NCBI GenBank assembly: GCA_021810735.1
Contig: JAJZIF010000045.1
Location: forward strand, 1-14,404
From: Acidobacteriota bacterium
GTDB taxonomy: Bacteria > Acidobacteriota > Terriglobia > Terriglobales > Acidobacteriaceae
Direction: 5' to 3'
DNA: 14,404 bases
The notes under the pieces: generated by a model
What the model saw: the letters and a program-made list of their open reading frames with translations, nothing else
Told to the model about the DNA's origin: nothing
The model's database searches: none
Shown here: positions 8,601 to 14,404 of the stretch, one piece after another
Numbering within the stretch: the stretch's first letter is position 1
Layout: every line of letters begins with the position of its first letter
Translations under genes and position numbers: made by a program

Positions 8601-8876
8601 TTGCTGCTGAATGGCCCGCAATACATCTCCAGGCCGGGAAATGTTGGAGAGATCAATCTTTGGCTTCGGCTCGTTCGCGGCGGGTCTGCCGGGAGCGCTC
8701 GACGTAGACCTGCCGCCGCGACCGAGGGCCGCGCGCACACGTACTGCCTCGTCCTCCTCAACTGAGCTGGAGTGCGTCTTCTTTTCCGTGACTCCGACTT
8801 CCGGGAGAATATCGAGAATCACTCTGCTCTTGACTTCCAGCTCTCGCGCTAGATCGTTAATCCGAACTTTACTCAT
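5685..8876 (-). CDS. infB: Translation initiation factor IF-2
   Basis: A 1063-residue IF-2, the GTPase that brings initiator fMet-tRNA to the 30S subunit and promotes subunit joining. Domains in order: an N-terminal IF2N module (1-55, [19 protein letters not shown]); a long low-complexity linker (about 55-450), first Ala/Pro/Ser-rich, then Gly/Pro/Arg-rich and collagen-like; a second IF2N module (about 455-508, [17 protein letters not shown] at 463 onward); the G domain with GHVDHGKT (550-557), DTPGHE from D603 and NKID (657-660); then the beta-barrel and tRNA-binding C-terminal domains, ending near GDVIEAF. The protein is longer than the E. coli form (890), almost all from the linker. The ATG has GAGG 3 bases upstream. 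It is last in the rimP-nusA-infB operon, 148 bases after nusA. Confidence 0.98.
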   Translation of the reverse strand: MSKVRINDLARELEVKSRVILDILPEVGVTEKKTHSSSVEEDEAVRVRAALGRGGRSTSSAPGRPAANEPKPKIDLSNISRPGDVLRAIQQQKEQREAPRGTYSGATVAQRPTVTATAASPAAKSTAVSTSPAPASAAQSAVSRPAFTANPVGAVPASAGSASKPAARKIVPLPRQAPQIVSTPATPTPAIASRPPAGPVIVKPPTSVSIGAAAGVATPAKSTPQEAKPPISAPTAGVVAPLHTPHSPATHAEVSTAPAASVEQPHPAGASVVSETASGAESAVASSTPAIAGPPAKRVIMPQTGPRPTYTAPAGAAQTLGGMQRGKPIFERPRPQGAGGTGGAPYASRPATGPGAGPGSVRRPMHPTRQHPTGAPGARPGVPGRPGFGAPRPGVGGAPGMAPPPGAGDRPSRGHQQRRGGNNRYEKSKEGPMKGMVAPRLGAAQIPTGPVPITRTITVTDGVSVKDLAEKLDLRAKDLIATLLQRGVFVTVNQSLDTDLIKEVSRQFGAEAQVISFEDEMANEALENLLTQETTGELEVTRPPVVTIMGHVDHGKTSLLDAIRETEVAAGEAGGITQHIGAYKVRIAKEDSPAFGREIVFLDTPGHEAFTRMRARGAKVTDIVVIVVAADDGVMPQTLEAIDHAKAANVPIIVAVNKIDKPDAQPDRVKQQLGDRGLVPEAWGGSTVFVDVSAKKRINLDLLLEMICLVADVGTLRASPDRPALGTVIESKLDRGRGAVSTVLIQNGTLHLGDTFVVGNTFGKIRAMFDDRSRAMVEAGPSTPVEILGLESIPDAGDVFTVVADRDKAKNVAQYRKMKERESQLAKSSRVSLEGLAEQIKQAGVKELPIILKGDVQGSVEVLAESLPRLSTEKVRVNVIHSGVGAITESDILLASASNAIVIGFNVRPERKAAELAAQEGVEIRLHSIIYELQDEMRKAMLGLLEATIKENYLGRAEVANVFKIPKVGAVAGCRVTDGMFKRDSEVRVLRDSVPVFKGKVASLKRFKDDASEVRNGMECGISIFNFNDIKVGDVIEAFTAEKIAADIGTALVDTPAQALTPA

Positions 8877-8973
8877 CCGCCTCTTTCGCCTTTTCCCAAA
8901 CTCTTAGCTGCTCATACGGTTGCCTCGTGGTCTGCCGTCAAATGCGCATCTTCTCTCATTATCCCCTGAAAGT

Positions 8974-9005
8974 CGCATCGGAATTGCTAATTTTCACGCG
9001 ATGCG
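8974..9005. other. Hairpin in the nusA-infB spacer
   Basis: CGCATCG (8974-8980) pairs with CGATGCG (8999-9005) around an 18-base loop; a G-T wobble and one more pair can extend the stem to 9 bp. It lies in the 148-base spacer (8877-9024) that separates nusA from infB, where I see no gene. No U-tract follows, so it may be a processing or mRNA-stability element, not a terminator. Confidence 0.35.
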
Positions 9006-9024
9006 GCCAGACAGGGTGCCCTTC

Positions 9025-10686
9025 TCAGGGCTTTTCCTTGTCTTCCCATCTGTCCAGTACGGGTTCCCGGGCTTCGGGCGCATCCACGGAGACAGGCTGA
9101 TCGTCGTTATCGGTACCCGTGGCATGCTCCAGAAAATTCTTCATCAGGCTTTGCGATGACCCCTCGGCCTCCGCAGTCTCTATCTCCGATATCTCAGTGA
9201 GTTCATCTGGCTCAGTCTCGTCGGCGATGTCCAGAATAGGAACTTCTCCGGACTCGCGCCCAACGACTTCCTCGGGTTCCATAGAGCCATCGGCATCCGC
9301 AACTTCCAGATCGGCTCCGGCGCCAGCTTCGCGATCCAGTGCCGCCTCGTTGGCGTCTTCCTCTTCAGAAGTTTCTGTTCCCAGCGGACTGGCATCCGTG
9401 TCCGCGCTCGCATCCAGCTGCGCAAAATAATGGCGCACCGCTGTGCCAATCTTTTCCAGCGTCTTCTCTCCGATGCCAGGAACTTCCTCGAGTTCTTCCG
9501 GGGTCATATCCGCCAATCCCTCCACGGTCGTAATGCCTGCGGCGATCAGCTTTTGGATGGTGCTCTCGCCCAATTCGGTGAGCTGCTCGATGACGGTTGT
9601 GACTGGACCCGCCATGGCCTGCATCTGCTGCTCGACCTCCTGGCGCTTTTCTTCCTCGCTCTTGATGTCGATCTTCCAGCCCAGCAGTTTCGCCGCCAGG
9701 CGCACGTTCTGGCCCTTCTTTCCGATGGCCAGCGACAACTGCGTGTCATCGACGATCACTTCGATCTGCTTGTCCGCCAGATCGACGATGCTGACGCGGC
9801 TCACTTTCGCGGGCTGCAACGCCTTCTCCGCAAATGTTGTGATCTCTTCGCTGAACTCGATGATGTCGATCTTTTCCCCGCGCAGCTCGCGAATGATGGA
9901 CTGCACCCGCATACCCTTCATCCCAACGCAGGCGCCGACCGGGTCTACGTCCTTGTCCCGCGATACCACGGCGATCTTGGTGCGCTCGCCCGCCTCGCGC
10001 GCAATGGCGCGGATCTCCACCGTGCTGTCGTAGATCTCTGGAACCTCGCTCTGGAAAAGGTTCTGCACCAGTTCCTTTGCGGCGCGGGAGACAACGACCT
10101 GCGGTCCGCGCGCATTCCGATCCACGCGTAACAGGACCACGCGAACGCGTTCTCCGACCGCGAACTGTTCCAGCCGCGACTGCTCGCGCTTCGGCATCCG
10201 GGCTTCCGCCTTGCCGATGTCGAAGATGACATCCTGTCCTTCGATGCGCTTCACGGTCGCATTCAGCACCTCGCCCACGCGATGTGCATACTCGTTGAAC
10301 ACGGTGTCGCGTTCGGCCTCGCGCACCTTCTGAAAGATGATCTGTTTGGCCATTTGAGCGGCGATGCGTCCCAGCACATCGGTCGGCTTGTAATAGCGCA
10401 GCTCGCCGCCGGCTTCCACTTCCGGCGCAATGGCGCGTGCCTCTTCCAGATTGATCTGGTTCAGCGGATCTTCCACCAACTCCGGCGATTCAACCACCGT
10501 CTTGTAGGCGTAGGCGCGAATCTCGCCCGTTTCGCGGTCGAGTTCGCCACGCATGTTTTCCAGCGTCTTATAGTATTTGCGCGTCGCCAGGGCAATCGCA
10601 TCTTCGACCGCGTTCACCACAATCTGCGGATCGATGCCTTTGTCCCGGCTCAAAACTTCTATCGTTTCGTAGAGTGCACTTGCCAT
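9025..10686 (-). CDS. nusA: Transcription elongation/termination factor NusA
   Basis: A 553-residue NusA, which binds RNA polymerase and nascent RNA to govern pausing, termination and antitermination. Domains in order: the polymerase-binding N-terminal domain (about 1-125), S1 (about 136-200), KH1 (about 245-280, with DPVGACVGMKGMRVQ), KH2 (about 315-343, LSLAIGKKGQNVRLAAKLLG), then a helix-hairpin-helix region (about 385-425, EVPGIGEKTLEKI). The last 130 residues or so (425-553) form a strongly acidic, low-complexity tail rich in Asp and Glu. Many NusA proteins end after KH2; E. coli carries acidic repeats instead, so this tail is a different solution with a similar position. The gene starts 39 bases after rimP; only a weak purine-rich ribosome-binding site is visible. 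Confidence 0.98.
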   Translation of the reverse strand: MASALYETIEVLSRDKGIDPQIVVNAVEDAIALATRKYYKTLENMRGELDRETGEIRAYAYKTVVESPELVEDPLNQINLEEARAIAPEVEAGGELRYYKPTDVLGRIAAQMAKQIIFQKVREAERDTVFNEYAHRVGEVLNATVKRIEGQDVIFDIGKAEARMPKREQSRLEQFAVGERVRVVLLRVDRNARGPQVVVSRAAKELVQNLFQSEVPEIYDSTVEIRAIAREAGERTKIAVVSRDKDVDPVGACVGMKGMRVQSIIRELRGEKIDIIEFSEEITTFAEKALQPAKVSRVSIVDLADKQIEVIVDDTQLSLAIGKKGQNVRLAAKLLGWKIDIKSEEEKRQEVEQQMQAMAGPVTTVIEQLTELGESTIQKLIAAGITTVEGLADMTPEELEEVPGIGEKTLEKIGTAVRHYFAQLDASADTDASPLGTETSEEEDANEAALDREAGAGADLEVADADGSMEPEEVVGRESGEVPILDIADETEPDELTEISEIETAEAEGSSQSLMKNFLEHATGTDNDDQPVSVDAPEAREPVLDRWEDKEKP

Positions 10687-10725
10687 AATTCGTCTCAGCC
10701 TTGTCTGGCGGAATTGCTTGCATAG

Positions 10726-11310
10726 CTAAATTTCAGGAATCAGGTTCGCCTTCAAAATGTTCGAGAACGCGATGGTGACCTTTTCCCCGGCCACCTTTTC
10801 CACCTTGTTCTTTCTCTTGCTCACCGTGCTCAAATCCAGATCCAGCGTCTCATCCGTCACGTTCGTAATGCGTCCCTGCCAATGGGAGTTGCCATGGATT
10901 GGCTCCATCGTCCGGAGCTTCGCCAGACTCCCGGCAAACCGCGCATAATCGTCGTGCCCGCGCAACTTGCGGTCCAACCCAGGCGAGGATACTTCCAGCG
11001 TATACTCGGCCCCGGGAACCAATTCCTCTACATCCAGTACGGTCCCAAAATCTTCGCTGAATACCTGACAGTCTTCCACTTTGATGCCGGCCAACTGATC
11101 GACAGATATATGCTCGGGCAGTTTCAACTCGTCCTCTTCGGCTTCCTTTTCGAGAGCGAGCTTGGCGCGGTTCGCTGCGTCCTTTTCTATATAGATGCGC
11201 AAGGCGCGATGCTTGGGACTGCCAAGATATTCCACTTCCACCACGGCCAACCCATGCGACGCGGCGACACGGTCCGCCAGAGCGCGAATTTTATCCAAAT
11301 CAAGGGCCAT
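10726..11310 (-). CDS. rimP: Ribosome maturation factor RimP
   Basis: A 194-residue RimP, needed for assembly of the 30S subunit. The N-terminal alpha/beta domain (1-100) reads ALRIYIEKD and, after a break, VEDCQVFSEDFGTVLDVEE; the family hallmark VSSPGLDRKL is at 108-117, followed by the SH3-like C-terminal domain (about 118-194). Typical RimP proteins are about 150-170 residues. The extra length is a charged insertion (about 44-77: Ala, Glu and Lys rich) between the second strand and the VEDC helix. No clear Shine-Dalgarno precedes the ATG at 11310, and the upstream leader can fold back near it. It is the first gene of the rimP-nusA-infB operon, the order known from many bacteria. Confidence 0.95.
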   Translation of the reverse strand: MALDLDKIRALADRVAASHGLAVVEVEYLGSPKHRALRIYIEKDAANRAKLALEKEAEEDELKLPEHISVDQLAGIKVEDCQVFSEDFGTVLDVEELVPGAEYTLEVSSPGLDRKLRGHDDYARFAGSLAKLRTMEPIHGNSHWQGRITNVTDETLDLDLSTVSKRKNKVEKVAGEKVTIAFSNILKANLIPEI

Positions 11311-11320
11311 GGAAATCTAC

Positions 11321-11396
11321 GCCGGGGCAGTTTTGCGATGGAAGTCCAGAGCAAATAAAAAGTGGGCTCGCGCCCACTCATTTCTCCCGCCCCGGC
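11321..11396 (-). promoter_or_regulatory. Long-range leader stem enclosing the rimP terminator hairpin
   Basis: On the minus strand GCCGGGGC (11396-11389) is perfectly complementary to GCCCCGGC (11328-11321), with one wobble and one more pair possible inside. The stem would close over the terminator hairpin and end about 10 bases before the rimP ATG, so it could affect both termination and translation start. Inference from base pairing only. Confidence 0.35.
11353..11378 (-). terminator. Intrinsic terminator inside the rimP leader (putative attenuator)
   Basis: On the minus strand AGTGGGC and GCCCACT form a perfect 7-bp stem closed by a GCGA (GNRA) tetraloop and followed directly by TTTTTATTTG. 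This is the best-formed intrinsic terminator in the window. It lies about 43 bases upstream of the rimP ATG and downstream of a readable promoter, with no gene on that strand before it. So it would stop transcription before the operon unless read through. Confidence 0.65.
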
Positions 11397-11416
11397 CTAC
11401 TCTGCCACAGGCTGCC

Positions 11417-11440
11417 CAGGACAAACTCAGGACAAACTCA
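11417..11440. repeat. Tandem 11-bp direct repeat in the rimP leader
   Basis: AGGACAAACTC occurs twice head to tail (11418-11428 and 11429-11439), extended by one base on each side. On the minus strand it reads GAGTTTGTCCT twice, starting about 5 bases after the predicted transcription start. An 11-bp period is one helical turn, which suits a DNA- or RNA-binding protein site, but it may also be a plain duplication. Confidence 0.5.
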
Positions 11441-11451
11441 TCTACCCATCC

Positions 11452-11480
11452 AGAATACGCCCGTTTCTGCCGGATTTCAA
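11452..11480 (-). promoter_or_regulatory. Predicted promoter of the rimP-nusA-infB operon
   Basis: On the minus strand TTGAAA (11480-11475, 5 of 6 to the -35 consensus) is followed after exactly 17 bases by TATTCT (11457-11452, 4 of 6 to the -10 consensus). Transcription would begin near 11445 and give a leader of about 135 bases before rimP. The inverted repeat at 11458-11487 covers the spacer and -35 box. Confidence 0.5.
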
Positions 11481-11487
11481 ACGGGCG
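11458..11487. repeat. 9-bp inverted repeat over the rimP promoter
   Basis: CGCCCGTTT (11458-11466) and AAACGGGCG (11479-11487) are perfect inverse copies around 12 bases. Because the repeat spans the spacer and -35 box of the predicted promoter, it is a candidate operator. Alternatively it could be a hairpin ending a plus-strand transcript, but no U-tract follows. Confidence 0.4.
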
Positions 11488-11594
11488 CGCTGGCCTGTCA
11501 TTCAATGGGCAGCTATCGGCCCGAGTCCACTAATTTCATGCACTTTGCCGAATGCCCCATTTAAGCCTCCTGCTGGCTTGAGTATTCTTGTTGC

Positions 11595-12260
11595 ATGTCA
11601 CGAAACTCATTGCTGTGTGGTTTGAATTCGGACGAATCCCTCATCGCATTTTGGAAACTGCTCTTTTGTCCATCTCTCCGAAAGCATTTCGGCTCCGAGC
11701 CTTCCTTGCAGTGGTGCGAGAAGCTGATTGCCACCTTTCTTGCCGGAGACCATGCAACCTTCAGCGCCCGGTGCGACACCATGGCGCGAGAGGTGGAGGC
11801 AGCTTCGTCTGTCCAGCCGCAGCTGTCGCTCGAGAACCCGCCTTGGGCCATGCTCAGTCTCGACATGCGCATCGGAATGGTCCCGTGGGCGACCCCCATC
11901 TTCGGCCGTTTTCTGCTCCTGTTCCTTTCGACAGGCTCTGCCAACTGGAAGGGCAAGCCGGTACTGCCAATTGCTTTCGTCACCTCCGGCGGACCCGGCG
12001 ACTCGAAAGACACAGCGATTCGCATCTGCGCCCCCAGTAATGCCGTCAGGGTGTCAGCGGAATATTGGCTGATGCGCGGCTTCCTTTGGAGGCGTGAGGA
12101 TGGGCCGCACTTCTCCCTTGCGCCGGACGAGCAAGGCAAGACCTTCAGCATGCACGCCTATACAGACGAATCGGGACAGAAGAAGAGCATCTACTTTGAG
12201 ACCACCAATTCATTCGGCCGGGAGAAGCATGATTTTGACGAATTCCTGCATGAAGTCTGA
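11595..12260 (+). CDS. Hypothetical protein, 221 aa (first gene of accessory block)
   Basis: I do not recognise this protein. It has 221 residues, several tryptophans and cysteines (C8, C25, C41, C60, C144), no signal peptide, and one fairly hydrophobic stretch (about 104-112, FGRFLLLFL) too short to be a sure membrane helix. The C-terminal third is polar and strand-like (FSMHAYTDESG, SIYFETTNSFG), ending acidic. The ATG at 11595 lacks a clear ribosome-binding site. It is divergent from the rimP operon and is followed 56 bases later by the HNH-type gene on the same strand, so it may belong with it. The frame is unbroken over 660 bases, and the amino-acid make-up looks like a real globular protein, but no function can be assigned. 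Confidence 0.6.
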   Translation: MSRNSLLCGLNSDESLIAFWKLLFCPSLRKHFGSEPSLQWCEKLIATFLAGDHATFSARCDTMAREVEAASSVQPQLSLENPPWAMLSLDMRIGMVPWATPIFGRFLLLFLSTGSANWKGKPVLPIAFVTSGGPGDSKDTAIRICAPSNAVRVSAEYWLMRGFLWRREDGPHFSLAPDEQGKTFSMHAYTDESGQKKSIYFETTNSFGREKHDFDEFLHEV

Positions 12261-12305
12261 AGTCACCATTCCATGAGTCGCCGATAATCTTGTAAAGCAA
12301 GCGGG

Positions 12306-12311
12306 TGAGGA
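12306..12311 (+). promoter_or_regulatory. Ribosome-binding site deciding the HNH gene start
   Basis: TGAGGA lies 6 bases before the ATG at 12317 and overlaps the alternative GTG at 12305, which has nothing comparable upstream. It supports the ATG start. Confidence 0.5.
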
Positions 12312-12316
12312 AAGCA

Positions 12317-13246
12317 ATGCCTAGTTCGATGTCCCATACCATGAATCGGAAAATCATCCGCATATATTGCGGAGCGGAGCGCGACGTTGATTGGTCCATG
12401 AATTTCCTTCTGACTTGGTGTGGCGCGTGCGGGCTCTATACAAACAGAAGAAACAGAGAATCGTCGATGCAAGAACTGCGAGCGCGTCTGCTCAAACTTA
12501 CCGCTGTCTTCGAGGCCTTAAAAATCGAACGAGATGAGTTGCAAAGATCGTACGATCAGCGAAAAGATCAACTCTATGCTTCAACTTCTACGTTCCGGAT
12601 TCAGCTGTTGGGATTTCCCAAAGACCGTCTCCTTATGGAGATTGCGAAACGGATAAACTCTCACACCCGCCACAATGAATTTGATTGGTACAAACGCGCA
12701 ATCGAAGAGTTAGGAATTCGCATCGCAAGCGAACCAGGATGGCAACGGCAGCGCATCAAGGCTCAGATTCTCAAAAACGCTCGGGAGGCAGAAACACTCG
12801 CAAAGAACGAAGAGCAGCAACGACAGCGGGCTGATTCGTTCCGTAATCTAGAGACTGACTACGATCGTCATCAATTCTGCATTGTCACCACGGATTACAG
12901 GCGCGGAAACGGAATCGATAACTACTTCAGGAAGGGATTGCTAAATAAAGTGCTTGCCGCATTTAACCACGCGTGCGTGCTTTGCGGATCACCGGAGAAC
13001 CTTACGCTGGATCACTACGGTCTCTCCAAGAACGAGGGTGGCAACTTTGCGCTTCGGACTGCTGATAAAGCCTCGATACGCCCCAACGGTATCGTTTTGT
13101 GCCGGTTCTGCAATTCGGCAAAAGGACAGATAAGGCCTGAATCCTTCTTCAGCGCAGAGCAGAGAGAACATATCCTATCCTGCCACCGGTCGCTGCTTGA
13201 GGTTTTGCTTCAGGACAAGTTGCTACTGAAACTTCTGAGCAAGTGA
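12317..13246 (+). CDS. HNH-endonuclease-like protein with N-terminal coiled coil
   Basis: A protein of 309 residues. I chose the ATG at 12317 over the GTG at 12305 because TGAGGA (12306-12311) sits 6 bases before it. Segments: a Cys cluster (C18, C35, C38 in WCGACGLY); a likely coiled coil (about 50-90); a basic helical middle; and a C-terminal HNH-like module (about 208-272). That module has zinc-type pairs C220/C223 (CVLC) and C262/C265 (CRFCN), the D232-H233 pair (LDHYG), the GG turn, N257 and N266, and AKG. This is the C-D-H-N order of HNH nucleases, which cut DNA with a divalent metal. A 60-base sample (12541-12600) has 26 G or C, against 33 in an ffh sample, suggesting transfer. Its target is unknown. 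Confidence 0.75.
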   Translation: MPSSMSHTMNRKIIRIYCGAERDVDWSMNFLLTWCGACGLYTNRRNRESSMQELRARLLKLTAVFEALKIERDELQRSYDQRKDQLYASTSTFRIQLLGFPKDRLLMEIAKRINSHTRHNEFDWYKRAIEELGIRIASEPGWQRQRIKAQILKNAREAETLAKNEEQQRQRADSFRNLETDYDRHQFCIVTTDYRRGNGIDNYFRKGLLNKVLAAFNHACVLCGSPENLTLDHYGLSKNEGGNFALRTADKASIRPNGIVLCRFCNSAKGQIRPESFFSAEQREHILSCHRSLLEVLLQDKLLLKLLSK

Positions 13247-13329
13247 CGCGGGAATGCAGCCGCGACTCCTCTGTAGGATTGCAACAGCGGGAAAAATCTT
13301 GGCCGTACTCCTGGGCATTGAGGTCCATC

Positions 13330-13995
13330 ATGAATCGTGAATTGAGAGGCGTAAGCGCACTCCTAAAAGAAAAGATCGAAAGCCTTGAATATGAAATCAA
13401 ATGTTTAGCCAATACTGATGTCCCTAATACAGCGGGCGTCTTGTATGAACGCGCCCGAAGGCTAGCTGAACTACGTCGCGAATTGGACCGGGAGTTGGTG
13501 ACAAACCGCGTCATCGTGCTTGGCACTATCCATGAGTTTCAGGATGTGGGCCATCCAAAGAACAAAGAATTGGAGGCGCGCTTGTCATTCCTCATCGAGA
13601 AGTTTGCTGTCACCATGCTAATGGAAGAGTGGACCGAGAAAAAGCAGGCGTCATTTGCCTCGAAACTCGCGAAAGACGCGGTTGCCTACAGGAACGTTGG
13701 CACGCCGCCTGAGGCAGAATTTCGAACATTTTGTTTTGCCCATGTTCACCACCCCTACCACGACGGCATGCTGCGTAATTGCGATGATGCGCCACCAATG
13801 AGCGAACATGGCCCGCTGGATAACCAGGAGAATCGGGAGCAACGGATGCTGAGGAATATCCAGAGCGCGATGGAAGATCGCACGGTTGGGCTATTCATCG
13901 TTGGGCACGGCCATATCCACTCGATGTCGATCAAGCTGAAAAAAGCAGGCTTCAACGTGACGGCATACGGTTGGTTGGGCCAGGAATCTTCGTAA
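13330..13995 (+). CDS. Protein with TraB/ChaN/EreA-like superfamily motifs
   Basis: A protein of 221 residues. The ATG at 13330 has TTGAGG (13318-13323) 6 bases upstream; a longer form from the GTG at 13243 would overlap the HNH stop by four bases (GTGA), adding 29 residues of poor quality. The first 58 residues look coiled-coil. The rest carries spaced motifs resembling the TraB/Tiki/ChaN/erythromycin-esterase-like superfamily: VLGTIHEF (GTIH 65-68), LMEEW (E99, E100), NREQRM (169-173 region) and VGHGHIHS (191-198), followed by a strand (NVTAYGWL). In that superfamily the paired GxxH and Glu residues bind a metal or catalyse hydrolysis. The assignment rests on motif order only. It is co-directional with the HNH gene and probably co-transcribed. 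Confidence 0.65.
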   Translation: MNRELRGVSALLKEKIESLEYEIKCLANTDVPNTAGVLYERARRLAELRRELDRELVTNRVIVLGTIHEFQDVGHPKNKELEARLSFLIEKFAVTMLMEEWTEKKQASFASKLAKDAVAYRNVGTPPEAEFRTFCFAHVHHPYHDGMLRNCDDAPPMSEHGPLDNQENREQRMLRNIQSAMEDRTVGLFIVGHGHIHSMSIKLKKAGFNVTAYGWLGQESS

Positions 13996-14004
13996 GGTAA
14001 CCGG

Positions 14005-14036
14005 CCGGCTGCCCACACCTGAAATCTGGGAGCCGG
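14005..14036. terminator. Hairpin after the accessory block
   Basis: CCGGCT (14005-14010) pairs with AGCCGG (14031-14036); after one bulged G, CCC (14012-14014) pairs with GGG (14028-14030). It starts 9 bases beyond the TraB-like stop. No U-tract follows, so a terminator role is only possible. Confidence 0.35.
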
Positions 14037-14050
14037 ATGCCCCATTCTAG

Positions 14051-14102
14051 GTCGCCACTGCAACCCGCCGCGGCGACGCTTGAGTGGGGGCGAAACTTCG
14101 CC
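14051..14102. other. Two further hairpins before the guaB promoter
   Basis: The 244-base gap between the accessory block and guaB holds no gene. GTCGCC (14051-14056) pairs with GGCGAC (14072-14077), and GGCGA (14089-14093) pairs with TCGCC (14098-14102) around AACT. They lie upstream of the predicted guaB promoter, so if transcribed they belong to the 3' end of the accessory block. Confidence 0.3.
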
Positions 14103-14128
14103 TGAACCGATGCCGTTAGAAGCCTCGG

Positions 14129-14404
<276 letters not shown>

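Noticed and set aside
9430..10131. Plus-strand frames opposite nusA (up to 233 codons)
   Set aside because: They mirror conserved S1 and KH domains of NusA; Arg, Leu and His bias marks them as shadows.
11311..11594. A tRNA gene upstream of rimP, as metY is in E. coli
   Set aside because: I searched both strands for a T-arm and cloverleaf and found none; the hairpins there fit a promoter palindrome and a terminator.
13243..13329. Start of the TraB-like gene at the GTG overlapping the HNH stop
   Set aside because: The overlap GTGA would suit coupled translation, but the added 29 residues look unlike a folded start, and the ATG at 13330 has its own good Shine-Dalgarno.

Overview
The window is a GC-rich bacterial chromosome segment. 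The mix of genes suggests an Acidobacteriota (Terriglobia-like) genome: a MacB-type ABC ATPase, an IF-2 with a very long Ala/Pro/Gly linker, a compact rimP-nusA-infB operon and an AsmA-like protein. That assignment is inference from gene style, not from a marker search.

Layout. Positions 1-285 hold the 3' end of a MacB/LolD-type ABC ATPase gene. It converges on a small 85-residue orphan gene (325-582, minus) across a bidirectional hairpin. A single-domain response regulator (795-1298) is followed by an orphan 3' fragment of an M3 (thimet-type) oligopeptidase gene. Next come ffh (SRP GTPase) and a closely spaced peroxiredoxin-like gene (1635-3673). These meet an AsmA-like inner-membrane-anchored gene (3670-5352, minus) tail to tail, with the two stop codons overlapping inside one CTAG. 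Around 5420-5656 lies a second orphan 3' end, from a CPA2/KefB-type cation:proton antiporter.

The core of the window is the minus-strand translation/transcription operon rimP (11310-10726), nusA (10686-9025), infB (8876-5685). No ylxR or L7Ae-like gene lies between nusA and infB. Upstream of rimP I can read a promoter (TTGAAA-17-TATTCT), a tandem 11-bp repeat, and an intrinsic terminator with a GCGA tetraloop and a U-tract inside the leader, enclosed by an 8-10 bp long-range stem. This fits control of the operon by premature termination, as known for nusA operons elsewhere.

Between that operon and guaB (14240 onward, cut by the window end) sits a plus-strand block of three accessory genes (11595-13995): an unrecognised 221-residue protein, an HNH-nuclease-like protein with an N-terminal coiled coil and a Cys cluster, and a protein with the motif set of the TraB/ChaN/EreA-like superfamily (GTIH, EE, REQ, GHGH). 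A 60-base sample of the HNH gene is clearly lower in GC than a sample of ffh. This block is the best candidate for an uncharacterised system. guaB has its own promoter (TTGCCC-17-TACAAT).
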